From NCBI GenBank assembly GCA_035652095.1, contig DASREM010000044.1, forward strand, positions 1 through 45,845: a DNA stretch of 45,845 nt, in the 5' to 3' direction. The notes beneath the pieces were generated by a model. The model did not search any database, was not told where the DNA came from, and worked only from the letters and a program-made list of their open reading frames with translations. The translations under genes and the position numbers were made by a program. Below are positions 24,933-33,045 of this stretch, piece by piece (position 1 is the stretch's first letter; each line of letters starts with the position of its first letter). Source of the DNA: DASREM01 sp035652095 (GTDB lineage Bacteria > Acidobacteriota > Terriglobia > Terriglobales > Acidobacteriaceae).

Positions 24933-26054
24933 ATGGCCACTGTCGAACAAACTGCGGTGAGGCAGAAGCTGGACGCGGTCCCTGCCACCATGCTGGCGGC
25001 TGTCTATCGCGGCATAAACGATGTCCGGCTTGAGACCGTTCCGGTTCCGCAAATCGGCGCGGGCGAGTTGCTGGTTCGCGTGCACAGCTGTGGTATCTGC
25101 GGCACCGATTTGAAGAAGATCTCCACCGGTTCCCATTCCGCGCCCCGAATCTTTGGTCACGAAACTTCCGGCGTTGTCGCCGCCGTCGGGGCCGGCGTCG
25201 AACGGTTCCGGGTCCGTGATCGGGTGATGGTCTTCCACCACATTCCTTGCCGCAAGTGCTTCTACTGCGTTCACAAAACGTTTGCGCAGTGCGAAACCTA
25301 CAAGCGAGTCGGTTGCACGGCGGGGTTCGAGCCCGCAGGAGGCGGGTTCGCCGAATACGTTCGGGTGATGGATTGGATTGTTCGCGAAGGGACGGTCCGC
25401 ATTCCGGATGGTGTCTCCTTCGAGCAAGCCTGCTTCGTGGAACCGGTGAACACCTGCATGAAAGGGGTTGAAACTCTTGGGCTTAAGCCAGATGAAAAAG
25501 TATTCATCATCGGACAAGGCCCAATCGGCATCATTCTAGGCGTGTTAGCTCAGCGCGCCGGAGCTAGTGTAATCACTTCCGATTTGTATCCAGAGAGGCT
25601 TACAATAGCGAAAAGCTTCAGCTTGGGGAATACGCTGGATGCATCTCGTGTGGAGACGGTTAAAGCCATACGGGAGCAGACCGACGGCCGTGGCGCGGAT
25701 GCCGCGATCTTGGCCGTTGGCGGCAATGGCTTGATCCGGACTGCCATGGACGCGGTTCGTCCTGGAGGCCGGGTTTTGTTATTTGCTCAGACGGCCCGCG
25801 GCGAAGCAACCATTGACCCCGCGTCCGTCTGCGTGGATGAAAAAACCTTGTTGGGGTCATATAGCGCGTCGGTGGATCTGCAGGAGGAGTCGGTAAGGTT
25901 CGTCATGAACCGCGAAATGGACTTGCAACGCCTGATAAGTCATCGTTTCCCGCTTACCCGCAGCATCGAGGCATTGAACCTGGCTGCCCATCCCCAACCT
26001 GATTCCATGAAAATTGTGATTCAGCCGGGCAGTTCATGGGAAGGACATTCATAG
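24933..26054 (+). CDS. Zinc-dependent MDR dehydrogenase A in the hopanoid operon
   Basis: Medium-chain dehydrogenase, 373 residues, of the sorbitol/threonine dehydrogenase branch. Catalytic zinc site: CGICGTDLK (about 53-61) and FGHETSG. Structural zinc site: CRKCFYCVHKTFAQC (C-x2-C-x2-C-x7-C). The Rossmann part starts with FIIGQGPIGIILGVLAQRAG. FVEPVNTCMKGVE takes the place of the usual EPLA(C/V) segment. It begins three bases after hpnG and overlaps the next dehydrogenase at TAGTG, so it is part of the hopanoid transcript. The natural substrate is unknown; a polyol or sugar-like hopanoid side chain is a reasonable guess from family and position. Codons in the second half (TTA, CTA, ATA, GTA) are less GC-rich than in neighbours, hinting at separate ancestry. 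Confidence 0.88.
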   Translation: MATVEQTAVRQKLDAVPATMLAAVYRGINDVRLETVPVPQIGAGELLVRVHSCGICGTDLKKISTGSHSAPRIFGHETSGVVAAVGAGVERFRVRDRVMVFHHIPCRKCFYCVHKTFAQCETYKRVGCTAGFEPAGGGFAEYVRVMDWIVREGTVRIPDGVSFEQACFVEPVNTCMKGVETLGLKPDEKVFIIGQGPIGIILGVLAQRAGASVITSDLYPERLTIAKSFSLGNTLDASRVETVKAIREQTDGRGADAAILAVGGNGLIRTAMDAVRPGGRVLLFAQTARGEATIDPASVCVDEKTLLGSYSASVDLQEESVRFVMNREMDLQRLISHRFPLTRSIEALNLAAHPQPDSMKIVIQPGSSWEGHS

Positions 26055-27103
26055 TGAACGGAAAGATGACGGCCGCGGTCCTCTACGGCAAAGAGGACGT
26101 GAAGATAGAAAAAGTTCCAATTCCCCGTGTTGGTCAGGGGGAAGTACTGGTCAAAGTGCAAGTCGCACTCACCTGCGGCACCGACTTGAAGGTGTACCAG
26201 CGCGGGTACCATGCCCGCATGATCGTTCCTCCCGCCTTGTTCGGACATGAACTGGCCGGAGTGATCGAGGAAGTGGGTGCCGGAGTACGCGGATTCAAGA
26301 AGGGCATGCGCGTGGTCGCCCTCAACTCCGCCCCCTGCCAGATGTGCTTCTACTGCTCCAAGCACCAGGAGAACCTGTGTGAAGACCTGCTCTTCAATAA
26401 CGGAGCGTACGCCGAGTACATTCGCATTCCGCGGCGCATTGTCGAGACCAACATGCTCGCCGTGCCGCCGGATGTGAGCTACGAAGAAGCTGCCATGGTC
26501 GAACCCCTGGCCTGTGTCCTCCGCGGATTACATGAGACCGGAGTTGAAATCGGCGACACCGTCACCGTCATTGGCGGCGGACCCATCGGACTGATGTTTG
26601 TCCAAGTCGCAAAGGCCACTGGCTGTAACGTAATCTCCGTCGTGAAGCGCGATTCCCAGGTGGAGGCCGCGCGTCGCATGGGCGCGCACGAAGTCGTCCA
26701 GATCACGAAAGTCAAAGACCCGGTCGAAGCCGTTCGCAACCTGTCTCCGGACAAGCGGGGATCGGACGTGATCATCGAAGCCGTCGGCCGTCCGGAGGCT
26801 TGGGAACAGGCAATTGACATGGTTCGCAAGGGCGGTACCGTGAACTTCTTCGGCGGCTGCGCCACCGGAACCAAGGTCCAACTCGACACCAATCGCTTGC
26901 ATTACTCGGAGCTCACTTTGAAGGCGACGTTCCATCACACCCCCGAGACCGTGCGTCGGGCGTTTGGCCTGATCGCCGAAAAGAAGGTTCGTTCCACGGA
27001 TTACATCACCGGGGAAGCGCCGCTCTCGCGATTACAGCAGGTGTTGCGTCACATGCTGAACCGCAATGGCGACATCAAGACCGCCATTATTCCGGGACAC
27101 TGA
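26054..27103 (+). CDS. Zinc-dependent MDR dehydrogenase B in the hopanoid operon
   Basis: Second medium-chain dehydrogenase, about 349 residues, related to the preceding one. Catalytic zinc site CGTDLKVYQRG and FGHELAGV; structural zinc site CQMCFYCSKHQENLC (C-x2-C-x2-C-x7-C); cofactor site VIGGGPIGLMFVQVAKATG; MVEPLACVLRGL is the normal ligand segment. The GTG at 26054 overlaps the previous stop (TAGTG) and has GGAAGGA upstream; an ATG at 26066 (MTAAVLYGKEDV) is the alternative, and an ATG at 26036 would overlap more. Two adjacent but clearly different MDR enzymes suggest sequential or heteromeric work on one substrate. Substrate unknown. It ends 107 bases before hpnC. Confidence 0.88.
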   Translation: MNGKMTAAVLYGKEDVKIEKVPIPRVGQGEVLVKVQVALTCGTDLKVYQRGYHARMIVPPALFGHELAGVIEEVGAGVRGFKKGMRVVALNSAPCQMCFYCSKHQENLCEDLLFNNGAYAEYIRIPRRIVETNMLAVPPDVSYEEAAMVEPLACVLRGLHETGVEIGDTVTVIGGGPIGLMFVQVAKATGCNVISVVKRDSQVEAARRMGAHEVVQITKVKDPVEAVRNLSPDKRGSDVIIEAVGRPEAWEQAIDMVRKGGTVNFFGGCATGTKVQLDTNRLHYSELTLKATFHHTPETVRRAFGLIAEKKVRSTDYITGEAPLSRLQQVLRHMLNRNGDIKTAIIPGH

Positions 27104-27130
27104 GCCCGGCAACGAGGACGACCACAAACA

Positions 27131-27207
27131 GGCTGGACCTCATGAAGGAAAGCAACCTCGAAGCCATCCTTCGAGTCTCTTTGTGTCCAGCCAGGACGGG
27201 TTTTTAG
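27131..27207 (+). promoter_or_regulatory. Structured leader with short open frame before hpnC
   Basis: Two nested perfect stems: GGCTGGAC (27131-27138) with GTCCAGCC (27185-27192), and inside it CTCGAAG (27157-27163) with CTTCGAG (27169-27175). TTTTT follows at 27201-27205. A 21-codon frame (27142-27207, beginning MKESNLEAILRV) runs through both stems and ends three bases before the hpnC ATG. It could be an attenuator or a translational coupling device; the peptide may be meaningless. hpnC has only AGGACGGG as a ribosome site. Confidence 0.4.
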
Positions 27208-27210
27208 GGA

Positions 27211-28152
27211 ATGGCTCATAACGTGGCATCGATCGCCAACAGCTCTCAGCTTGTGCCCGGGTGGGGAACCCTGCCTCCGGAGTATGCGATCCCGGAACAC
27301 CCTCCCACGCTGGAGGAGGCGCGCAAGTACTGCGAGCGCCTGGCGCGCACTCATTATGAGAATTTCTCGGTCGCCAGCTGGTTTCTTCCCCAGCGCTTTC
27401 GCCAGGACTTCTTCAACGTTTACGCCTACTGCCGGATCTCCGACGATCTCGGCGATGAGGTGGGCGATCCGGTGGCCTCGCTTCGCCTGCTCGATGAGTG
27501 GGAGTCGCAACTCGACCACTGCTACGCCGGCGCTCCGCGTCATCCCGTATTCGTAGCCTTGGCCGATACCATACAGAAATGCGAGATCCCGAAAACCCCG
27601 TTTTCTGACCTGCTGCGCGCGTTCCGGAAAGACCAGACCGTCAACCGCTATCAGACCTTTGACGAGTTGCTGGGATATTGCCGTTATTCTGCCAACCCGG
27701 TCGGGCGCCTTGTGCTTTATGTTTGCGGGTATCGCGACCAAGAGCGCCAGAACCTTTCCGATTTCACCTGCACTGCGTTGCAGATGGCCAATTTCTGGCA
27801 GGATGTCAGCGTGGATTACGTGAAAGGGCGCATCTACCTGCCCTTGGAGGATCTCGCCAGGTTCGGAGTAAAAGAGGAGGTCATCTCCTCGGGACGCAAC
27901 ACCAACGAGTTCCGCGAACTGATGAACTTCGAGGTAGCGCGTACCCGGCAATGGTTTCACCAGGGCCTGCCGCTAGTCTCGATGTTGGACAAAGAACTCG
28001 CGATTGACATTGAGCTGTTCAGCCGTGGAGGGCTCGAAATCCTCAACGCGATCGAGAAGCAGGACTACGCGGTGCTGGGCCGGAGGCCTTCCATCTCCAA
28101 CCGGCGCAAGCTGGCTCTGGTTGCACGGGCGGCGCTGGGAAAGCTGTTATGA
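27211..28152 (+). CDS. hpnC: Hydroxysqualene synthase HpnC
   Basis: Squalene/phytoene-synthase family enzyme that converts presqualene diphosphate to hydroxysqualene in the three-enzyme HpnCDE route. 313 residues. Aspartate-rich motifs are YCRISDDLGDE (about 72-82) and QMANFWQDVSVDY (about 191-203); the ENFSVASWFLPQRFRQDFFNVYAYCR segment is characteristic of HpnC and separates it from HpnD. The gene overlaps hpnD by four bases (ATGA). It has an N-terminal extension of about 20 residues before the conserved EEARKYC. The nested stem leader lies immediately upstream. Confidence 0.93.
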   Translation: MAHNVASIANSSQLVPGWGTLPPEYAIPEHPPTLEEARKYCERLARTHYENFSVASWFLPQRFRQDFFNVYAYCRISDDLGDEVGDPVASLRLLDEWESQLDHCYAGAPRHPVFVALADTIQKCEIPKTPFSDLLRAFRKDQTVNRYQTFDELLGYCRYSANPVGRLVLYVCGYRDQERQNLSDFTCTALQMANFWQDVSVDYVKGRIYLPLEDLARFGVKEEVISSGRNTNEFRELMNFEVARTRQWFHQGLPLVSMLDKELAIDIELFSRGGLEILNAIEKQDYAVLGRRPSISNRRKLALVARAALGKLL

Positions 28153-29066
28153 GCGCCGCCGTTCACCCCGCTCCCGCGCCCTACATGCCCACCGATTCGC
28201 AACTCGCGGTCGCCTATTCGGTCTGCCGGAGTATCACCCGCTCGGCGGCGAAGAATTTTTATTACGCGTTTCTGGTATTGCCCAAGCCGAAGCGCCAGGC
28301 GCTCTGCGCCGTGTACGCGTTCATGCGCCGCTGCGATGACATCGCCGATGACAACACCGTGCCCTTTGGAGAGCGGCGGCACAAACTGGGCGAGTGGCTG
28401 GATGCGGTCCATCGCGCCATCGCCGGCTACTCCACTGACGATCCCGTCCTGCTGGCTTTGACCGATTGCCAGCGCCGCTACAAGGTCCCGGTTGAATTGC
28501 TGGACCAACTCGCCTACGGCACTGCTATGGATGTCGAGGAGGGTATGGAACCGGCGGTTCGCTACCGCACCTTCGACGATCTCCACGTCTACTGTTACCA
28601 CGTAGCTTCCGTGGTGGGATTGGTCTGCATCCGGATTTTCGGCTACCGGGATCCCTCCGCTGAGCCCCTTGCCGAACGCCTCGGCCTGGCTTTTCAACTC
28701 ACCAACATCATTCGTGACGTGAAAGAAGACGCCGCCATGGGCCGCGTTTATCTTCCGGAGGATGATCTTGCGGAGTTCGGCATCGCACCTTCCGAACTAC
28801 AAACAGCGGACGATCCGTCCCGTTACCGCGACCTGCTCAAAAAAGAGGCCGACCGCGCGCGCGAGTATTACCAGGCCGCGGACGAACTCATTCCCCTCGT
28901 CGAAGAAGACAGCCAGCCGGCGCTCTGGGTGCTTTCCAGCATCTATCGCCAGTTGCTGGAAAAAATCGCGTCCCGTCACTACGACGTTTTCAACGGCAAG
29001 GTCAGCCTCAGCCGCAGCGAGAAGCTGAGGGTACTGGCCAAAGGCTTCGTGAAGCGCCTGACCTGA
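28149..29066 (+). CDS. hpnD: Presqualene diphosphate synthase HpnD
   Basis: Condenses two farnesyl diphosphates to presqualene diphosphate. 305 residues. Both Mg-binding motifs are intact: MRRCDDIADD (about 58-67) and FQLTNIIRDVKEDA (about 182-195), with the YxxxF-type NFYYAFLVLPKPKRQALCAVYAF start and GRVYLPEDDLAEFG after the second motif. It overlaps hpnC by four bases and shares one base with hpnE (TGATG), so hpnC, hpnD and hpnE are tightly coupled. Phytoene synthase is the main alternative within the family; the HpnC and HpnE partners settle it as HpnD. Confidence 0.94.
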   Translation: MSAAVHPAPAPYMPTDSQLAVAYSVCRSITRSAAKNFYYAFLVLPKPKRQALCAVYAFMRRCDDIADDNTVPFGERRHKLGEWLDAVHRAIAGYSTDDPVLLALTDCQRRYKVPVELLDQLAYGTAMDVEEGMEPAVRYRTFDDLHVYCYHVASVVGLVCIRIFGYRDPSAEPLAERLGLAFQLTNIIRDVKEDAAMGRVYLPEDDLAEFGIAPSELQTADDPSRYRDLLKKEADRAREYYQAADELIPLVEEDSQPALWVLSSIYRQLLEKIASRHYDVFNGKVSLSRSEKLRVLAKGFVKRLT

Positions 29067-30466
29067 TGAACGAGCGCTCCACTCACATCCCCAGCGTCGC
29101 CGTGGTGGGCGGCGGATTGGCAGGGCTTGCCGCGGGCTGCGCCCTGGCCGAGAGCGGGCTCCACGTCACACTATTCGAGAAGCGGCCGTATCTGGGGGGC
29201 CGGGCCTCCTCCTATCAGCACCCCGGAACTGGCGAAGTCGTGGACAACTGCCAGCATGTGCTGCTCGGCTGTTGCACCAACCTGATCGACTTCTACCAGC
29301 GCCTGGGAGTCGAAAATAAAATTCGCTGGTACGACGAACTGATCTTCCTCGAGCCCGGAGGACGTGCCTCGGTCATTGCTTCCTCATCCCTGCCGGCCCC
29401 GCTCCATACTGCGACCTCGTTCTTGCGCGCTCCCTGCCTGAATTTGCAGGACAAGCTGGCCATCGGCGGCGCGATGGCGGCGCTCGCCCCAATGATGCCC
29501 AAGGAATCGAACGAGCCGTTTCTCAGCTGGCTGAAGCGTCACGCGCAGACGGAACGGGCCATTGAACGCTTCTGGAAGACGATTCTGGTCAGCGCGCTGA
29601 ACGAGGACATTGACCAGGTTTCTGTGACTTATGCGGCGCAAGTAGTTCGAGAGTCATTCCTCAAATCGGCTGCGGCCGGCCGCATGGGCATTCCCACGGT
29701 CCCGCTCACCGACCTCTATTCGGTCGCGGGAGATTACATCCAGCAGCGCGGGGGGCAAGTTCGAGTGCGCGCGAGCGTGGAGTCGTTCCGCACACAATTC
29801 GCGGATGTGAGCTTGACGGTTGCCGGGCAGCAGGAGAAATTCGACTTCCTGGTTCCCGCAGTCCCTTTTGATGTTCTCAGCCGCATGTTGCCGCAAACCA
29901 CTGCGGCGGACCCGTTGCGCCAGTCGCTCAGCCATTTCGTGACTTCGCCCATCACCGGCATTCACCTGTGGTTCGATCGCCAGATTAGCGACCTTGAACA
30001 CGCGGTCCTGCTCGATCGCACCATCCAGTGGATGTTCCACAAGTCCAAGTACTTGAATCGCAGCAATGGCGATGGCAGTTATGTCGAGCTGGTGGTAAGC
30101 GCATCCAACAGCCTGGTAGAGAAATCGCGGCAGGAAATCATTGATCTCGCGGTTTCAGAACTGGGAGAATTCTTTCCCGCGGTGCGTTCCGCAACGCTGT
30201 TGAAAGCCACCGTGATCAAGGAAGTCCACGCCACCTACTCGCCGCGGCCTGGTGTGGACCATCACCGCCCCCATGCGCAGACCGTATGGCCGCGCGTGTT
30301 CCTGGCCGGAGACTGGACTGCCACGGGTTGGCCCGCCACCATGGAAGGAGCGGTGCGCAGCGGCTATGTAGCTGCGCAATGTGTGGCCCGGGTTGCAGGG
30401 TTGCACAACGCAGCCTTCCTGGTTCCCGATCTTCCTCCCCGGGGATTCATGAGACTGTTCGGCTAG
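29066..30466 (+). CDS. hpnE: Hydroxysqualene dehydroxylase HpnE
   Basis: FAD-dependent amine-oxidase-fold enzyme that reduces hydroxysqualene to squalene. 466 residues. Dinucleotide site VAVVGGGLAGLAAGCALAE (about 12-30) followed by LFEKRPYLGGRASSY, the DNCQHVLLGCC motif typical of HpnE, and the C-terminal FAD contact VFLAGDWTATGWPATMEGAVRSG. The ATG shares its A with the TGA stop of hpnD. It is the last gene of the operon and its stop TAG shares the palindrome CTAG with the stop of the convergent sulfatase-like gene. Phytoene desaturase is a relative, but order and the DNCQH motif favour HpnE. Confidence 0.94.
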   Translation: MNERSTHIPSVAVVGGGLAGLAAGCALAESGLHVTLFEKRPYLGGRASSYQHPGTGEVVDNCQHVLLGCCTNLIDFYQRLGVENKIRWYDELIFLEPGGRASVIASSSLPAPLHTATSFLRAPCLNLQDKLAIGGAMAALAPMMPKESNEPFLSWLKRHAQTERAIERFWKTILVSALNEDIDQVSVTYAAQVVRESFLKSAAAGRMGIPTVPLTDLYSVAGDYIQQRGGQVRVRASVESFRTQFADVSLTVAGQQEKFDFLVPAVPFDVLSRMLPQTTAADPLRQSLSHFVTSPITGIHLWFDRQISDLEHAVLLDRTIQWMFHKSKYLNRSNGDGSYVELVVSASNSLVEKSRQEIIDLAVSELGEFFPAVRSATLLKATVIKEVHATYSPRPGVDHHRPHAQTVWPRVFLAGDWTATGWPATMEGAVRSGYVAAQCVARVAGLHNAAFLVPDLPPRGFMRLFG

Positions 30467-32976
30467 CGCATCATCCAGTTGATCAGAGAAGGCCGGTGAT
30501 ACTGGTAGTGGTAGAGGTCGGCAATCGCCTGGACATATCCCCGAATGAGGCGCTGGTCGTTGGCCAGCGTCTCCGGGTCGAGCAGATTACGGGTTCCGCC
30601 GGGATCGCGCACCAGGTCGAAGTACTGGTACACATCGTCCATTTCATTGGCTACGAATAGATTGTTGCCTTTGTTGCTCAGCAAGCCGTAAATGGGTCCG
30701 TAGCAGACTGCCACCAGGTAATTCTCCCGCTGGTAAGCCTCGTTTTCTTCCCTGGTCGACGTGAACAATGGACGTCCAAAGCGCTCATCGTTGATGACCG
30801 GTTTATGCCCCAGCAGGTAATACAGCGAGGGTGTCACGTCGATGTTGAACGCGACCGCATCGGGGTCCACGTAGTATTTCTTCTGCATGGCGGCGGGCAG
30901 ATGAACGATGAGCGGCACTCGCAGTACTTCCGGATGCAGTCCGAACGTGTGATTGGTGTGGCCGTAGTCCCCGTAGCTTTCGCCGTGGTCGGCGGTAAGC
31001 ACCACCACGCTGTTGTCGTAGATCCCACGCGCCTTCAGGTACTGGATGAAGTTGCCAAAGCATCCATCCAGGCGCTTGATTTCAGACGCAGCGGTGGGCT
31101 GGAAGCCGGGATAGGCGTCTTCCTGCGGTGGACGGACATGTCGCGCATGCTCCAATGAGACCACGTGAATGTTCTGTGGTTGGGTATAAAGGAAGACCGG
31201 CCTTGATTTGTCGGTGCGCGAATCGATTTGCCGCTCGGCATCGGGGGCCGTCGTGCAGAGGTCCTGGTCTGACCAGTTCGTCATGGCGGCGTCGAGATGA
31301 TGGACCTTGATCTGCGGATCCAGCAGCAGCCGCAACACTGTGTCCACGGTGACAAACCGGTCGTAGCCGTCCGCCTCCACCAGTTTCTCCAGGTTGTTCA
31401 TGGGATGAAACGGCCGCACGTAGTGCTTGTGCAGCATGAGGCTGCCGGCCCAGATGGCGGGCTCGGACAGCGTCGTACCTGCGTAGCGCGTGAACGAGTT
31501 GCGCAGGACGACACTCTCGTTGGCGAAGTTCTGAATTTCCGGCGTGAACTGCACTGCCGGGTTGTAAGCAGAAACGTAATCGCGACGCAGACTGTCCACT
31601 ACGATGACAAAGATATTGGGCTTGGGCTGATGGGTCGCCTCCAGCTTCTCCACCAGCTTCACATCCACCGGTTGCACCGCGACCGAGGCCGGGATCCCCG
31701 TCTGCTCTTTCAGAAAGCGGCACAACGCATCGCAGGGTTTCTCCTGCGATACCGACCATAGGTCGGCGACCGCGGCATAGGACGCGTCAAAATTCACGTG
31801 CCGGGAGACGGCCGCACGCAATCCCGGCTTGGAGTTCCATGCCTTCTCGGCGTAAGCGCTTTCGGCCCGGGAGGCGTAGTAGGCACTAAAACTCGCGGCC
31901 CCCAGCACCAGCAGCAGCCAGGCAGGATACTGCACCACCTTGCTGCGGCTCGTGCGCAGGAACAGGGCGAAGACCGCGCCCCACAAGACGATCGACCACA
32001 GCTTTGCCAGGATCGAGTTCCAATCCATCACGCCGATCACCGCCGGCACTGTGTAAGCGGCCGCAAGTAGCACCAGCATCAACGCGGCATTCTGAGTCGC
32101 GGGCGCGTCCTGCCAGGATTTTATGTCCGTCACAGGCTGGGGTTGGGGAACCACCACGCGCAAGCCCGCACCCAGCATGACCAGCGCGGCGGCGATCACG
32201 ATCGAGTAGAGGCTCGCTTCCAGACCCACGAAGGGAATACTCGCCAATAAGACCTTCTGGAAGATCAGGGCAACGACGCTGCAAACCAGGGCTCCATAAA
32301 GCAGCGACGAGGCGCGCCCTTTCAGCCGCCCCGTCAGCTTGCTCGCAAGGTTCGCTAAACAGGCAGCAAAGATTCCGAACAGTCCATGAGCCAGAAGGCT
32401 ATAGGTCCAGGCCAGGAAATCATCAGGGTCGAGAGGGAATTGCCGCCCCGCCAGGGTATTGCGCAACCATGCGCTGGCAGGCGAAATGAAACCCATGCAG
32501 AGTCCGGCGAACAGCCCGACATGCAGTGGGATCTCTAGACGAAATGCCTGCGCCGACTGGATCGGTTCTTCCGCAATTTCATCTACAATCCCCAGCCAGA
32601 TCACGGGAAACAGGAAGGCCACGCTCCAGATGAAGCTGAGTGAGTTATTTGCGACATGCGAAATCGGATGCTCGACCAGCAGAAAGATGGCGACTGCGGT
32701 ATGGAATACCAGAAACTCCAGCGTGATTCGCCGCGCGCTGCTTTTGCCATATTGCTTCCACAGCGCAAACGAAAGCGCGGCCAGCGCTCCGCAAAAAAGA
32801 TAAGCGTGGAGATGAATGAACTCGATGATCCAGAACTGAAATGGCGCCTGTATGAATGCGAAATAGGTGTCCGGGATGTAAGCCAGCAGGCAGTAAATCG
32901 AAGTCAGCAGGCAGAAGAGCGCGAACCACACTCTGCTCAGCAGCGCGAACCACACCGGAATCGCAGGCCTTTGCAA
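30463..32976 (-). CDS. Membrane sulfatase/phosphoethanolamine-transferase-like protein
   Basis: 837 residues: about ten membrane helices in the first 400 residues, then an extracytoplasmic alkaline-phosphatase-superfamily domain from about 455 to 800. Metal and active-site pieces: IFVIVVDSLRRDY, the nucleophile region RYAGTTLSEPAIW with Thr where sulfatases have Cys/Ser, and VVVLTADHGESYGDYGHTNHT. The Thr nucleophile and the membrane part resemble LtaS and phosphoethanolamine transferases, so transfer of a phospho-head group to a lipid or glycan is more likely than sulfate ester cleavage. The start is a TTG at 32976 (GGGGT upstream); GTG codons at 32955 and 32931 are alternatives. It converges on hpnE. 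Substrate unknown. Confidence 0.8.
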   Translation of the reverse strand: MQRPAIPVWFALLSRVWFALFCLLTSIYCLLAYIPDTYFAFIQAPFQFWIIEFIHLHAYLFCGALAALSFALWKQYGKSSARRITLEFLVFHTAVAIFLLVEHPISHVANNSLSFIWSVAFLFPVIWLGIVDEIAEEPIQSAQAFRLEIPLHVGLFAGLCMGFISPASAWLRNTLAGRQFPLDPDDFLAWTYSLLAHGLFGIFAACLANLASKLTGRLKGRASSLLYGALVCSVVALIFQKVLLASIPFVGLEASLYSIVIAAALVMLGAGLRVVVPQPQPVTDIKSWQDAPATQNAALMLVLLAAAYTVPAVIGVMDWNSILAKLWSIVLWGAVFALFLRTSRSKVVQYPAWLLLVLGAASFSAYYASRAESAYAEKAWNSKPGLRAAVSRHVNFDASYAAVADLWSVSQEKPCDALCRFLKEQTGIPASVAVQPVDVKLVEKLEATHQPKPNIFVIVVDSLRRDYVSAYNPAVQFTPEIQNFANESVVLRNSFTRYAGTTLSEPAIWAGSLMLHKHYVRPFHPMNNLEKLVEADGYDRFVTVDTVLRLLLDPQIKVHHLDAAMTNWSDQDLCTTAPDAERQIDSRTDKSRPVFLYTQPQNIHVVSLEHARHVRPPQEDAYPGFQPTAASEIKRLDGCFGNFIQYLKARGIYDNSVVVLTADHGESYGDYGHTNHTFGLHPEVLRVPLIVHLPAAMQKKYYVDPDAVAFNIDVTPSLYYLLGHKPVINDERFGRPLFTSTREENEAYQRENYLVAVCYGPIYGLLSNKGNNLFVANEMDDVYQYFDLVRDPGGTRNLLDPETLANDQRLIRGYVQAIADLYHYQYHRPSLINWMMR

Positions 32977-33045
32977 CGCAATCTACCCCAGTCAGATAGG
33001 TTTGAAGTTACCTTCGAGCATAAGGTACGGAGGAGCGTCTCGGAA

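Noticed and set aside
24123..25517. 464-codon open frame on the minus strand
   Set aside because: Antisense to hpnG and dehydrogenase A; no recognisable domain.
27049..27960. 303-codon minus-strand frame across the hpnC leader
   Set aside because: Antisense to hpnC; no family resemblance, and the sense gene is certain.
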